This document shows, one piece after another, positions 41,736 to 51,657 of a stretch of 64,000 nucleotides of DNA. The DNA comes from Euzebya sp. (GTDB lineage Bacteria; Actinomycetota; Nitriliruptoria; Euzebyales; Euzebyaceae), in NCBI RefSeq assembly GCF_964222135.1, contig NZ_CAXQBR010000079.1, forward strand, positions 1 through 64,000, in the 5' to 3' direction. The notes beneath the pieces were generated by a model. The model was given only the letters and a program-made list of their open reading frames with translations. It ran no database searches and had not been told where the DNA came from. Within the stretch, counting starts at the first letter, position 1; each line of letters starts with the position of its first letter. The position numbers and the translations under genes were made by a program.

Positions 41736-42324
41736 CGCCGTCTGACGGCCGCTCCGGGCGGCGCGCGTCGTCGTTGCGGCGGACCTCCACGACCTCGATG
41801 TCGATCACACCCGGGTCGCGACGCGGTGGCGGGCTGGTCGGGGGGCCGCCACGGCGGGGAGGCCGTGCATCGGCCTCGTCCGACCCGGTGGCGCGCCAGC
41901 CGCGCCGGCCGGACCCTCGGGCGCGCGGCGTGCTGCCGATCGTCAGGATCTGGCCGAACGGGCCACCGCCGAGCTGCACGCGTCGGCGCACCCACCCGTT
42001 CAGCAGCTTGCGCGTCGGCGTGAACACGCAGATCAGGCCCACGGCGTCGGTCACGAACCCCGGGGTCAGCATCAGCGCACCCCCGAACAGGATCAGCGCG
42101 CCGTCCGCGACCTCCTCGGTCGGCAGGCGCCCCTCGGCGACCGCCGCCTGGAAGTTGCGCCACGCGAGCGCGCCCTGCATCCGGACCAGGTACGCGCCCA
42201 CCACCGAGTCGAGGACCAGGATCAGGATCGTCGTCGGCCATCCCAGCCACGCCTGCACCTGCCCGATCGCCGTGATCTCGACGATCGGGACGACGACGAA
42301 GGCGAGCAGGATGAAGGGCAGCAC
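41722..42324 (-). CDS. fxsA: FxsA-family membrane protein
   Basis: 200 aa from GTG. LLAFVVVPIVEITAIGQV, then LVRMQGALAWRNFQAAVAEG and MLTPGFVTDAVGLI are the FxsA family pattern; 3-4 membrane helices by residue 110 and an Arg/Pro-rich tail. FxsA is named for phage exclusion suppression; native role unclear. Overlaps rsgA by 14 bp and shares a base with the ku stop (TAGTG). Confidence 0.85.
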   Translation of the reverse strand: MLPFILLAFVVVPIVEITAIGQVQAWLGWPTTILILVLDSVVGAYLVRMQGALAWRNFQAAVAEGRLPTEEVADGALILFGGALMLTPGFVTDAVGLICVFTPTRKLLNGWVRRRVQLGGGPFGQILTIGSTPRARGSGRRGWRATGSDEADARPPRRGGPPTSPPPRRDPGVIDIEVVEVRRNDDARRPERPSDGDAGG

Positions 42325-43148
42325 TAGGACGCCTTCTGCTGGCCCTTGGAGCGCTCCACCGAGGCCTTGAGCGCCTCCATCAGATCGACGACGGAGGACG
42401 GCTCCTCCTCACCCTCGGCGACGGCGATCTCCTCGCCCTCGACCTTGGCCTGGACCGCGTCGAGGACCTTCTGGCGGTACGTGTCGGTGTACGCGTCGGG
42501 GTCGAAGGTCCCGCTGTAGCTCTCGATCAGCGTCATCGCCATGTCGACCTCGGCCTCCCGCGGTTCGGGGACCTCGTCGATGCCGACGTCGGACAGGCTG
42601 AACTCCCGGATCTCGTCGGGCCAGTGCATCGTGTTGAGGACCAGCACCGGGGCTGCGTCGTCCTCGTCGGTCGCGGGCGGGTCGACCCGGCGGAGCACCG
42701 CGAGGTGCTCCTTGTCCCGCATCGTCACCCGGCACAGCGCGACGCTGCCGGACTGCGCCATCGCGGTCGTCAGCAGCGCGTAGGCCTTCGCGCCGGTCTC
42801 CTCGGGGCCGAGGTAGTAGGCCTTGTCGAAGTAGATCGGGTCGATCTCTGCGAGGGGGACGAACGTCTCGATGTCGATGACCCGGCTGGACTTCGGCCGC
42901 AGCGACTCGATCTCCTCGGGCTCGAAGACCACGTAGCGGTCGCGCTCGTACTCGAAGCCCTTGACGATCTCGTCGTTGCCGACCGGTTCGTCGTCGGCCT
43001 TCGCGACCCGCTTGTAGCCGATCCGGCTCGAGTCGGAGCGGCGCAGCTGGTTGAACGACGGCGACTTGTTCTCCGTGGCGGTGTACAGCCCCACGGGGAT
43101 GGTGACCAACCCGAAGGAGAGCGTGCCCTTCCACAACGTGCGCGGCAT
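42324..43148 (-). CDS. ku: Ku, non-homologous end-joining protein
   Basis: 274 aa. MPRTLWKGTLSFGLVTIPVG is the classic bacterial Ku start; the beta-barrel core continues through KGFEYERDRYVVFEPEEIE, YYLGPEETGAKAYALL and MHWPDEIREF. A short basic C-terminus (ERSKGQQKAS) follows. The homodimer rings DNA ends and recruits LigD, encoded divergently 1.5 kb away. Confidence 0.95.
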   Translation of the reverse strand: MPRTLWKGTLSFGLVTIPVGLYTATENKSPSFNQLRRSDSSRIGYKRVAKADDEPVGNDEIVKGFEYERDRYVVFEPEEIESLRPKSSRVIDIETFVPLAEIDPIYFDKAYYLGPEETGAKAYALLTTAMAQSGSVALCRVTMRDKEHLAVLRRVDPPATDEDDAAPVLVLNTMHWPDEIREFSLSDVGIDEVPEPREAEVDMAMTLIESYSGTFDPDAYTDTYRQKVLDAVQAKVEGEEIAVAEGEEEPSSVVDLMEALKASVERSKGQQKAS

Positions 43149-43200
43149 GCCCCCATCATCGCGGGGTCACCGGCCGCGCGCCATGGGCTGTGGACCGACC

Positions 43201-44616
43201 TCAGTCCTCGCCCAGGTAGCAGAGGATCCGCTCGGACTCCCCGTCCTCGTCGAGGTAGTACAACACGATGGTCGGACCGTCACCGGGTTGGAGGACGCCG
43301 TCGGGGTGGTACTCGCCCCGCTCCACCCACGATGCGTACGGACCGGAGGTGAACTGGATGTCGTTCGCGCCCGCGTCGTAGGTGTAGGTGCCGGCTCCGC
43401 CGCTCTGGGAGGCGTAGGTGGAGGCGTCGACGATGTCCATGTTCTCGAACGGGTACACGCCGTCCTGCCAGCACACGTAGGTGCCGGTCGGGATCGCGCC
43501 GCCAGCCGGCGGCGGCTGGTCGCCACCGCCCTGGCCGTCGTGCACCGGGCCGCTGGCACCGAGGGACTCGATGACCGCGTCGCTGATCTCGGCCGTCGAT
43601 CCGAGCCCGACGACCAGGTCGAGGGGCCCGCGGTCCTCGGCGTAGCCGAGGGTCGAGCTCGGCGCCGCCGACTGCTGGACGTACAGCTGGGGCGCGGCGA
43701 GCGCAGCCGCGGGCGACGCGCCGGCGAGCGCGTACACCCACCCGTCATCGGTGTAGCCGTTCACGACGGTCACCTGCTCGGTCCGCGCCCACAGGTCGGT
43801 CGCGATGGCGACCGCGGGCAGATCCCGCGCGTCGCCGGCGACGCGACGGGTGGGGCCGTGGGCGCCGACCTCGGCCATGACATCGGCCGACAGGGCGGCC
43901 TCGCCCCCGAGCAGGACCAGGTCGTTCCACCCCCGCCCGGCGAGGAGCCCCTCGACCGCCGGGTGCAGCGCGGTCCGCGAGGTCACCACGATCGGCGTGC
44001 CCGAGTACGTCGCGTAGGCGCCGCCGGTCGCGGCGTCCGCCCACTGGTCGTCCCGGGCCAGGAGCAGCCGGGTCGTCGGGAACCGGTCCAGCACGTACGT
44101 GGCGATCGCGACCGACGTCTCGACCCGGGAGGCGCCTGCGAACCGCTCGGTGCAGCGATCCTGGGCAGTCAGCGCCTCCTCGACGGCGGTCGACACCGCG
44201 GACGTGCCACCGAGGATGAACACGTCCGGACCGTCGGCGCAGCCTCCCGGCGGACCCAGCACGCGGGCGACCTCGTCGGCGACGGACTGCGGCAGCTGCC
44301 CCGCCGCCCCGCCCGGGACGTACAGCAGGGGGCCCGTGCCACCGGTCAGGACGGCGCCGGCCAGGGAGTCGGCGAACCCGTCGTCCCGGCCGATCACGAC
44401 CTGCGCCGCCTCGCCGTCGTCGAAGACCGCCCGCGACATGTCGATGGCGACGTCGACCGGTGTCGCGCCGATGCCGATGCGGTAGCGGCCGAGCGCCGCC
44501 GGCCCGTCCCCGGGCAGACGCGACTGCGCCCCCGCCGGCGGCGCTGACGTGACCACCAGCGCGAGCAGGAGGGCGACCAGGACCGACCAGGTTGCGCGGC
44601 TCCGACGTGTGGGCAT
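43201..44616 (-). CDS. Secreted CWB2-repeat protein between ku and ligD
   Basis: 471 aa. Signal peptide (about 10-31, APPAGA). About 40-350 hold three CWB2 repeats, seen as VVIGRDDGFADSLAGAVLTG, FILGGTSAVS, RVETSVAIATYVL and [14 protein letters not shown]2 attaches proteins to cell-wall polymers. The C-terminal 95 residues (YVCWQDGVYPFENMDI, GTYTYDAGANDIQF) form a beta-rich lipocalin-like or YceI-like unit of unknown role. Likely cell surface. Confidence 0.85.
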   Translation of the reverse strand: MPTRRSRATWSVLVALLLALVVTSAPPAGAQSRLPGDGPAALGRYRIGIGATPVDVAIDMSRAVFDDGEAAQVVIGRDDGFADSLAGAVLTGGTGPLLYVPGGAAGQLPQSVADEVARVLGPPGGCADGPDVFILGGTSAVSTAVEEALTAQDRCTERFAGASRVETSVAIATYVLDRFPTTRLLLARDDQWADAATGGAYATYSGTPIVVTSRTALHPAVEGLLAGRGWNDLVLLGGEAALSADVMAEVGAHGPTRRVAGDARDLPAVAIATDLWARTEQVTVVNGYTDDGWVYALAGASPAAALAAPQLYVQQSAAPSSTLGYAEDRGPLDLVVGLGSTAEISDAVIESLGASGPVHDGQGGGDQPPPAGGAIPTGTYVCWQDGVYPFENMDIVDASTYASQSGGAGTYTYDAGANDIQFTSGPYASWVERGEYHPDGVLQPGDGPTIVLYYLDEDGESERILCYLGED

Positions 44617-44700
44617 GCGTGGACCTCCCGCGTCGACTGCGCGCGGGCCCGCGCCCGCGTCGACGTGATCATACGGCCCGGGTCCGGCGATGATGGGATC

Positions 44701-47295
44701 GTGGCCACCCGAGCGTCCCGCGTGACGACGATCGACTTCCCCTCCCCCCTGCCGGTGGAGCAGGTCGCGGCGACGTCGTGGGAGCTCGACTGCGAGGGCA
44801 TCACCCAGACGGTCAGCAACCTCACCAAGCCGTACTGGAGGCCGGAGGGCTACACCAAGGGCGACCTGCTCGCGTACTACCTGAACGCCGCCGACTGGAT
44901 CCTGCCGTTCCTCGAGGACCGGGCGCTGACGCTGAAGCGGATGCCCGAGGGGGCGGACGGCGACTTCTTCTACGCGAAGAACGCACCCGGCCACGTCCCG
45001 GACTGGGTGCCCCGCGCGCCGATCATCTCCGACGACGACGGCAAGCGGATCGACTACCTGATGGCCCAGGGGCCCGCCAGCCTGGTGTACGTCGCGAACC
45101 TGGGCTGCATCGAGATGCACCCGTGGCACAGCCGGACCGATGCGCTGGGCTTCCCCGACTACGCCTTCTTCGACCTCGATCCCTTCGACGTCGACTTCCG
45201 GACCGTCAAGGACGTCGCGCTGGTCATCAAGGCCGCCCTGGACCAGCTCGGGCTGGTCGGCTACCCGCGGACCAGCGGGGCGACCGGGATGCACATCTAC
45301 GTCCCGATCGACCGCGAGCACACCTTCGCGGAGGTCCGCGAGTTCATCACCCGCGTGTGCCGCCTGGTCCACCGCGCGGACCGCGAGCGGACGACGATGG
45401 AGTGGCAGATCAGCGACCGCACCGGGAAGGTCTTCCTGGACGCGGGGATGAACACCGAGGGGCGGAACATCGCCTCGGCCTACTCCGTCCGCCCGCACCG
45501 CGGCGCGCCGGTGTCGACGCCGTTGCGCTGGGAGGAGCTCGAGACCGACGTCGAGCCCCAGGACTTCACGATGGCGTCTATCTGGCCGCGGCTCGTGGAG
45601 GTCGGCGACATCTTCACCGCCGTCCTCGCCGGCGGGCAGACCCTCTGGTCGGCGATGGAGGCGATCGGGATGGCCACCGACGCCGAGCGGCGCGGCCCCT
45701 CCCACACCCTCGCCGACGCCCCACCAACACCCGAGGCGCAGCCAGCGCCGGAGCCCGCTGCACGGTCCGCGGCGGTCGTCGAGGAGGCGGGCGAGCTCGA
45801 CACCTACCGGGCGATGCGGGACTTCGGCCGGACGTCCGAACCCGCCGGCGACGACGTCGTCCCGACCGGGCAGTCCCGCTTCACCATCCAGCACCACCTG
45901 GCCACGGCGCTGCACCACGACCTCCGCCTGGAGCGCGGCGGCACCCTGCGCAGCTGGGCGCTGCCGAAGGGCCTGCCGCTGGTCCCGGGCCTGACCCACC
46001 TGGCGGTCCAGACCGAGGACCACCCCATGGAGTACCTCACCTTCGCCGGGGACATCCCCGAGGGCGAGTACGGCGGCGGCCCGATGCGGATCTGGGACAC
46101 CGGCACCTACGAGACCCTCGAGTGGGAGGACGGCAAGGTCACCTTCCGGCTGCACGGCCAGCGGCACACCGGCGAGTGGCACATGTTCCGCCCGGGAGGG
46201 CGGACCGACGACGCTGGCCGAGGGGGACGGGGGAGCCGCGACGGGCGGAACTGGATGATCGTCCGCTCTGCCCGGGACCGGATCGTCCTGCCGCCGGACC
46301 CGCCGGCGGTGCGGCCGTGCCTGGCCACCGGCGGCGGGGCGCCCTTCGACGACGACGGCTGGGCCTTCGAGGTCAAGTGGGACGGCGTCCGGGCGATCGC
46401 CACCACCCGGCGACCCGGTCTGGGTCCGACGAAGGAGCGCAACGAGGGCACCACGACCTACACGTCGCGGAACGGCAACGACATCACCGAGGCGTACCCC
46501 GAGATCGCCGACCTGTGGCAGCGCGTCCTCGCGTTCACCGCCGTCCTCGACGGCGAGGTCGTCGCGCTCGGACCTGACGGCCGCCCGTCCTTCGGGCGCC
46601 TGCAGCAGCGGATGCACGTCCGCGGTCGCGAGCGGGTCGACCGGTTGCGGCGGACGATCCCGGTGACGTTCATGGTCTTCGACCTGCTGGCCGTCGACGG
46701 CCAGGACCTGACCGGCCTGCCGCTGTCGGACCGCCTCGGCCTGCTCGACGACGTGCTGGTGCCCGGCGGCCGGATCGGTCGCAGCGACGCGATCATCGGC
46801 TCGGGCACGGCGCTGCACGCGGCGGCGGAGGCCCAGGGGCTCGAGGGGATCGTCGCCAAGCGGCTCACCTCGACCTACCTGCCCGGGCGCCGGTCACCGG
46901 ACTGGGTGAAGATCAAGATCCGCCGCACCGCCGACGTCGTGATCGGCGGGTGGCTCGAGTCGACCCGTGGTCCCGGAGATCTGGGCAGCCTGCTGGTCGG
47001 CGCCCACGACGAGGACGGTGGCCTGCGCTACCTCGGCCGTGTGGGCACCGGCTTCGACACCGCCGAGCGGGCGCGGCTCCTCGACCTGCTCGAGGAGGTC
47101 GAGGACTGCCCCTTCGCCGATCCGGCGGGCACCGCCGCCACGCCGCGCGAGGCGGTCCACTGGGTCCGCCCGGTCGTGGTGGCCGAGGTCGAGTACGGCG
47201 AGCTCACCGACGAGGGTCGCCTGCGCGCGCCCTCCTACCGGGGCACCCGCGAGGACGTGCCGCCCGAGTCGGTGGCCAGGTCGGAGGTGACCTGA
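44701..47295 (+). CDS. ligD: LigD, multifunctional end-joining ligase
   Basis: About 864 aa. Order: polymerase/primase (about 1-290; TKGDLLAYYL, FDLDPFDVDF with catalytic acids, TSGATGMHIY), 3'-phosphoesterase (about 370-520; FTIQHHLATALHHDLRLERG), ATP-dependent ligase (about 540-860; nucleophile Lys in FEVKWDGVRAI, LDGEVVAL, EGIVAKRL, DWVKIKI). This is the mycobacterial Pol-PE-Lig order. GTG 44701 assumed; GTG 44665 would add 12 residues. Works with Ku. Confidence 0.95.
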   Translation: MATRASRVTTIDFPSPLPVEQVAATSWELDCEGITQTVSNLTKPYWRPEGYTKGDLLAYYLNAADWILPFLEDRALTLKRMPEGADGDFFYAKNAPGHVPDWVPRAPIISDDDGKRIDYLMAQGPASLVYVANLGCIEMHPWHSRTDALGFPDYAFFDLDPFDVDFRTVKDVALVIKAALDQLGLVGYPRTSGATGMHIYVPIDREHTFAEVREFITRVCRLVHRADRERTTMEWQISDRTGKVFLDAGMNTEGRNIASAYSVRPHRGAPVSTPLRWEELETDVEPQDFTMASIWPRLVEVGDIFTAVLAGGQTLWSAMEAIGMATDAERRGPSHTLADAPPTPEAQPAPEPAARSAAVVEEAGELDTYRAMRDFGRTSEPAGDDVVPTGQSRFTIQHHLATALHHDLRLERGGTLRSWALPKGLPLVPGLTHLAVQTEDHPMEYLTFAGDIPEGEYGGGPMRIWDTGTYETLEWEDGKVTFRLHGQRHTGEWHMFRPGGRTDDAGRGGRGSRDGRNWMIVRSARDRIVLPPDPPAVRPCLATGGGAPFDDDGWAFEVKWDGVRAIATTRRPGLGPTKERNEGTTTYTSRNGNDITEAYPEIADLWQRVLAFTAVLDGEVVALGPDGRPSFGRLQQRMHVRGRERVDRLRRTIPVTFMVFDLLAVDGQDLTGLPLSDRLGLLDDVLVPGGRIGRSDAIIGSGTALHAAAEAQGLEGIVAKRLTSTYLPGRRSPDWVKIKIRRTADVVIGGWLESTRGPGDLGSLLVGAHDEDGGLRYLGRVGTGFDTAERARLLDLLEEVEDCPFADPAGTAATPREAVHWVRPVVVAEVEYGELTDEGRLRAPSYRGTREDVPPESVARSEVT

Positions 47296-47325
47296 CCACC
47301 GGGCGGCCGGTGCGGGCTCCGGCGG

Positions 47326-49353
47326 CTAGTCCCCCGCCGCGGCGGCGCCGAAGCGCACCTGCTGGATGTCGTCGCCGGCCAGGCTGACGACCTCGGTGGC
47401 CGACGCGACGTCGTAGAGGCGCACGGTGCTCTGGTTGCTGACCAGCGCCTGCCCCTCTGCGGGGTGGACGTCCAGGGAGTAGATCATCCCGGGCAGGTCG
47501 TCGGTCAGCTGCGTGTCGGCTCCCCGCAGGTCGTGGGCCCAGAGCTCACCGGCGATCGCGTCGACCTGGATGATGACGTTGTCGTCGAGCCACGCCATCT
47601 CACCGACCCGATCGTTCAGGCGGGCCGTGTCGCCCCCGCCGGAGGGCGCGGTGAACGTGCCGTCCCCGTCGGTGAACAGGATGGTCGTCCCGTCTGGGCT
47701 GATCGCAGGGCCGAAGCCGAACAGGTCGAGCCGCTCGGCGCCGCTGCCGTCGAGGTGGACCGTGGCGAGCTCGCCGCCGAGGGCGGTGATCACCACGCCG
47801 CCGTGGGGGCTGAACTGCTGGTCGGAGAGGATCGGGTCGGCGTCACCGGTGGTGGTGATGAACCGGGCGTCCTCGCCGCCGAGGTCGACGACCTGCAGGT
47901 CCTGGGCGTCCTCGAAGGTGTTGGTCACCACGACGTGGGTCCCCTCGGGGGTGAACACCGGATTCGACAGCTGCTCGGCGGTCTCCGGCGCGTGCAGCAC
48001 CTGGAGGTTGTCGGTCCCGATGCCGCCGCAGAGGCAGAACAGGTCGCCGTCGACGGTGATCGCGATGTCGCCGTCCGCGTTGACGTCGAACCCGGTGACC
48101 TCCTCACCCGGCGGGGTGAGTGCCTGGCCCTCGCCGTCGTACACGACGCCGTCGTCGAGGAACAGGAACGGTGCCGCCGGCTCCTCGTCCGGGTCGTCCG
48201 GGCCGACGCCCGACCCGAGCATGCCCTCCGCCGCGGTGCGGGTCGCCTCCGGCACCTCGGACTCCGGTCCGACGGTCAGGAGCGTGCTGATCGGGAACTC
48301 CCGGAGGAACAGCTCCGTCGTCGTCTCGGGGATCCCGTCGTTCGCCGGCACCCCCCCGGGGTTGACGTAGAGCAGCGGGGCGCCGAACAGCCCGCCGACC
48401 GCCGCCGCGGGCAGCGCGGTGGTCCAGAAGTCCGGCCGGAAGCCGTTGACGATGATCGCCGTGAACACCGCGCTCGTGTCCCACAGCTCGGTGGCGGCCA
48501 GGTAGGCGGTGTCGTCCCGGCTGACGCCGGCGACGCGGCGGACGGTGGTGACGAAGCCCTGCTGGCTGACCGCGTCGATGACCTGCTCCTCGACCTCGGC
48601 GGACAGCGCCGCTTCGCCGCCGAGGAGGATGACCTCCTCCCAGGCGGTGTCGCCCGGGGTGAGCAGGTCGCGGACCTGCGGGTCCAGGGCCGCCTGGCCG
48701 GTGACCACGATCGGGAACCCGTTCGCGGCCGCCCACGCGCTCGCCGACGCGGAGTCCGCCGGGTTCCCGGCGGTGGCGATCAGCAGGGTGCCGCGGCTGG
48801 CGCCGGGCTCGAGGAACTCCGCGAGCATGTGGCTCGCCACCGCCACCGACGTGCCGACCCGCTCGTCGCCGGCGAGGCGGCTGGGGCAGTAGCCCTCGTC
48901 GCGGAGGGTGTCGAGCACGTCCTCGCTGATGGCGGACACGCCGCCGAGGACGAGCACGTCGGCCGGCACGTTGCCGCACCGCTCGTCGTTCGCCTGCGGG
49001 GTGCCGAGGACCCGCTGGATCTCGGCCAGCACCTCGTCGGCGAGCGGTGCGGGCGCCGGGTCGACGAGCAGCAGCGGGCCGTTCCCCTGGGTGAGGGCGG
49101 CGCCGGCGAGGTTGTCGGCGAACACGTCGGAGCGGCCGAGGACGACCTGGCGGGCCGGGACCGACGAGGTCTCCTCGGACAGCGCGATCGCCGCCCCGAC
49201 CGGGTCCTCGACGGCCGCGAGCCGCCGGCTCTCGCCCTGCGCCGCGGCGGGGATCACCGCCCCCACCAGCAGCGCGGCGACCGCCACCGCGACCAACGTC
49301 CGCCACCCACCTCGTCGCACCGCAGCGTGTTCCACCGTCGCTCCTGACCGCAT
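47326..49353 (-). CDS. Secreted CWB2 protein with C-terminal beta-propeller
   Basis: About 675 aa. Signal peptide (about 18-39, AAAQG), three CWB2 repeats to about residue 350 ([55 protein letters not shown]), then a WD40/TolB-like propeller (about 370-670; [44 protein letters not shown]). Presumably wall-anchored, with the propeller as binding platform. Start chosen at ATG 49353; 16 more residues are possible upstream. Confidence 0.82.
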   Translation of the reverse strand: MRSGATVEHAAVRRGGWRTLVAVAVAALLVGAVIPAAAQGESRRLAAVEDPVGAAIALSEETSSVPARQVVLGRSDVFADNLAGAALTQGNGPLLLVDPAPAPLADEVLAEIQRVLGTPQANDERCGNVPADVLVLGGVSAISEDVLDTLRDEGYCPSRLAGDERVGTSVAVASHMLAEFLEPGASRGTLLIATAGNPADSASASAWAAANGFPIVVTGQAALDPQVRDLLTPGDTAWEEVILLGGEAALSAEVEEQVIDAVSQQGFVTTVRRVAGVSRDDTAYLAATELWDTSAVFTAIIVNGFRPDFWTTALPAAAVGGLFGAPLLYVNPGGVPANDGIPETTTELFLREFPISTLLTVGPESEVPEATRTAAEGMLGSGVGPDDPDEEPAAPFLFLDDGVVYDGEGQALTPPGEEVTGFDVNADGDIAITVDGDLFCLCGGIGTDNLQVLHAPETAEQLSNPVFTPEGTHVVVTNTFEDAQDLQVVDLGGEDARFITTTGDADPILSDQQFSPHGGVVITALGGELATVHLDGSGAERLDLFGFGPAISPDGTTILFTDGDGTFTAPSGGGDTARLNDRVGEMAWLDDNVIIQVDAIAGELWAHDLRGADTQLTDDLPGMIYSLDVHPAEGQALVSNQSTVRLYDVASATEVVSLAGDDIQQVRFGAAAAGD

Positions 49354-49436
49354 CCGCACCGGCGACCCCGGCGGCCGCCACGGGCCGGGACGGTACCGCA
49401 CGTCCCCGACCCCGAGGTGGCCTGAGCGGACCGGCG

Positions 49437-49847
49437 TCAGCGGCGCATCGACGCGGTGACCCGGCGGGCGAGGGCGTGCAGGACGGCCCGGACCGCGGCG
49501 ACCTGCGGGTCGTTCCGCACGAACGCCGAGCCGAGGAGCTCCTCGGCGTCCTCGCCCGTGGTCACGTCGACGCCGACGTTGATCAGCGCCCGCCGGACGG
49601 GGGTGTCGGGGTGCTCCTCGACCCAGCGGAGCGTCACCTCGGTCCCGAGCACGAGCAGCTGGGAGACCGCGCTGCAGGTGGCCCGTCCCGCGGCCGCGAG
49701 CAGGTCGTCACCCTCGACCGCAACCTCGCCCGTCGCGCTGCGGCCGCCGTCCTCGAGCACCACCTCGACCGCGTCGAGGTCCGGCCAGACCCGCACGACG
49801 GTCACGAGCGGTCGGAACGGCAGGTCCGGGACGGGCATCTGGTTCAT
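49437..49847 (-). CDS. Hypothetical protein
   Basis: 136 aa, compact and acidic ([47 protein letters not shown]). Unknown family. The N-terminal half looks beta-rich and the C-terminal half helical. Stands alone on the minus strand, divergent from clpS with 93 bp between starts. Confidence 0.65.
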   Translation of the reverse strand: MNQMPVPDLPFRPLVTVVRVWPDLDAVEVVLEDGGRSATGEVAVEGDDLLAAAGRATCSAVSQLLVLGTEVTLRWVEEHPDTPVRRALINVGVDVTTGEDAEELLGSAFVRNDPQVAAVRAVLHALARRVTASMRR

Positions 49848-49940
49848 CGAGGGCTCGCTCCTCCAGGGGTCGGCTGTCTGACCGGACGCTACGCTGAGGC
49901 CCCTCGGCGCGCCCCCGACCCTCCGCGCCGCTGCTGCCGG

Positions 49941-50249
49941 ATGCACCTCACCTCGTCGACCCCGACGGTCGCCCCCGACCGCGAGGAGGTCACCTCCACC
50001 GACACCCGCGACGACTCCGAGCGCCTGTGGGAGGTCGTGGTGTGGAACGACCCGGTCACGCTGATGAGCTACGTCGTCTTCGTGCTCCGCAAGCTGTTCG
50101 GCTACGACGAGGCCACGGCGACCCAGCTGATGATGCAGGTGCACGAGGAGGGCAAGGCGATCGTCTCGAGCGGTCCGCGGGAGAAGGCCGAGATGGACGT
50201 CCACCGCCTGCACGCCCACGGGCTGCAGGCGACCCTGACGAGGGGCTGA
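49941..50249 (+). CDS. clpS: ClpS adaptor
   Basis: 102 aa. [35 protein letters not shown] and [17 protein letters not shown] are the ClpS signature, with the N-degron-binding Asn-Asp region intact. It delivers N-end-rule substrates to ClpAP/ClpCP. The DUF2017 gene follows at once, as is usual in actinobacteria. Confidence 0.93.
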   Translation: MHLTSSTPTVAPDREEVTSTDTRDDSERLWEVVVWNDPVTLMSYVVFVLRKLFGYDEATATQLMMQVHEEGKAIVSSGPREKAEMDVHRLHAHGLQATLTRG

Positions 50250-50250
50250 G

Positions 50251-50775
50251 GTGCTCTTCCGACGGCTGGTCCGCCAACCCGGCGGGGGGATCCGCGTGAC
50301 GCTGCCGAACGCCGAGCGGGCGGTCCTGCTCGACGTCGCGACCACCCTCCGCCAGGTCATCGCCGGCGTCGACGCCGACACCCCGCCGGACGAGCTGACC
50401 GGTCGGCTGTTCCCCCGGGCCTACGAGGACCCGCTCGAGGAGATGGAGTACGCCGACGCGATGATGGGGTCGCTGGTCGACACCAAGCGGACGCTCCTCG
50501 ACACGTTCGTCGACACGCTCCACGGCGGGCGGACGACCCAGGGGCGGTGGCGCACCGACCTCGATCCCGACCAGGTGGAGGCGTGGCTGGCGGTCCTCCA
50601 GGACGGCCGCCAGGTCCTCAGCAGGGTCGTGGGCATCGAGACCGAGGCGGACTGGGAGCGGGTGGAGGAGATCGCCGACGAGCGCGAGGACCACGCGGTG
50701 CTCGTCCTCGCCTACCTCGGCGACCTGCTCAACGGCATGGTCCTGCTGCTGATGGGCGGCCTGGACGACGCCTGA
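50251..50775 (+). CDS. DUF2017 protein
   Basis: 174 aa from GTG, 1 nt after the clpS stop. Mostly helical (LFPRAYEDPLEEMEYADAMM, LDTFVDTLHGG, VLVLAYLGDLLNGMVL). DUF2017 nearly always follows clpS in actinobacteria; biochemical role unknown. Confidence 0.88.
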   Translation: MLFRRLVRQPGGGIRVTLPNAERAVLLDVATTLRQVIAGVDADTPPDELTGRLFPRAYEDPLEEMEYADAMMGSLVDTKRTLLDTFVDTLHGGRTTQGRWRTDLDPDQVEAWLAVLQDGRQVLSRVVGIETEADWERVEEIADEREDHAVLVLAYLGDLLNGMVLLLMGGLDDA

Positions 50776-50786
50776 CCGGCCGGCGG

Positions 50787-50802
50787 GTTACCAGCGGGTA
50801 AC
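50787..50802. promoter_or_regulatory. Inverted repeat before the TetR gene
   Basis: GTTACC, AGCG, GGTAAC: perfect 6-bp arms, 10 bp before the tetR ATG. It is a natural autorepression site, or an operator shared with the downstream cluster. Confidence 0.5.
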
Positions 50803-50812
50803 ATGCGTCGGG

Positions 50813-51409
50813 ATGGATCGGCGAGGGCGGTTGACGGCACCGGAGCGACGCGAGCAGCTGCTCGCGGTCGCGGGCGAGCGCTTCGCCGAGCTGGGCTTCC
50901 ACGCGGTGTCGATGGAGGCGATCGCCGAGTCGGCCGGCGTGTCCAAGCCCGTGCTGTACCAGCACTTCCCGTCCAAGCGGGCGCTGTACCTGGCCCTGGT
51001 GGAGGACGCGGTCGGGGAGATGCAGCGCCAGGTCACCAGCGCGCTCGAGGGCACGACGGACAACCGCCAGCGGGTCCTCGGCGCGATCCGGGCGTTCTTC
51101 GACTTCGTCGAGGACCCCCGCTTCCGCCTGCTGTTCCTGACCGCGGACTCAGCGGACGCCGAGATCGCCGAGGTGGTGGACACCGCCCAGCAGGGGGTCG
51201 CCGAGTCGGTGGCCAAGCTGATCGCCGCCGACGCGGGGCTGTCGACGCCGTCGGCGGAGCTGCTCGCGACCGGGGTCCGCGGGCTCGCGGTGGCGGGGGC
51301 GCAGTGGTGGGTCGACCAGGCCGGCGCGTCGGCGGAGGCGAAGGAGGACGCCGTCCAACTCCTCGCCCGCCTGGTCTGGCGCGGCCTAGCGGGCTTCGAG
51401 CGCTCGTAG
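50813..51409 (+). CDS. TetR-family regulator
   Basis: 198 aa. N-terminal HTH (ERREQLLAVAGERFAELGF, IAESAGVSKPVLYQHFPSKR), typical TetR; the ligand-binding helices after residue 60 resemble the TetR_C group with WWVDQAGAS near the end. Same strand as and directly upstream of the MauE/MauD/Cys-rich cluster, although 250 bp of repeats intervene. Confidence 0.9.
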   Translation: MDRRGRLTAPERREQLLAVAGERFAELGFHAVSMEAIAESAGVSKPVLYQHFPSKRALYLALVEDAVGEMQRQVTSALEGTTDNRQRVLGAIRAFFDFVEDPRFRLLFLTADSADAEIAEVVDTAQQGVAESVAKLIAADAGLSTPSAELLATGVRGLAVAGAQWWVDQAGASAEAKEDAVQLLARLVWRGLAGFERS

Positions 51410-51464
51410 GGATCTGCCGGTCGGGGACCTGGGCGGTCGCGTTGTCGCGTGGTCGCGTGGGCGC

Positions 51465-51604
51465 GACGTGGGACCCAGATCTGAGAGTTGGTGGTGCCGG
51501 CGGAGCTCAGGCTCAGATCTCAGGTCACGGTCGGCCGACGTGGGACCCAGATCTGGGAGTTGGTCGCACCGGCGGAGCTGAAGCTCAGATCTCAGGTCAT
51601 GCCC
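51465..51604. repeat. Two 72-bp direct repeats, each with a long hairpin
   Basis: Copies start at 51465 and 51537 (GACGTGGGACCCAGATCTG). In copy 1 AGATCTGAG (51477-51485) pairs with CTCAGATCT (51512-51520); copy 2 has the same arms with one mismatch. A run of GTCGCGT-like heptamers precedes them (about 51436-51466). Located between tetR and the mauE-like gene. Confidence 0.65.
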
Positions 51605-51657
51605 GGTGGCCGTCGACCGCGGACGCCGGCGACCGCGCGACCTAGGCTGCCGGGGCG

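Noticed and set aside
43201-46818. Very long minus-strand open frame (about 1200 codons) over ligD
   Set aside because: Only the 471 codons from 44616 encode CWB2 homology; the rest is antisense to ligD, an artefact of high GC3.
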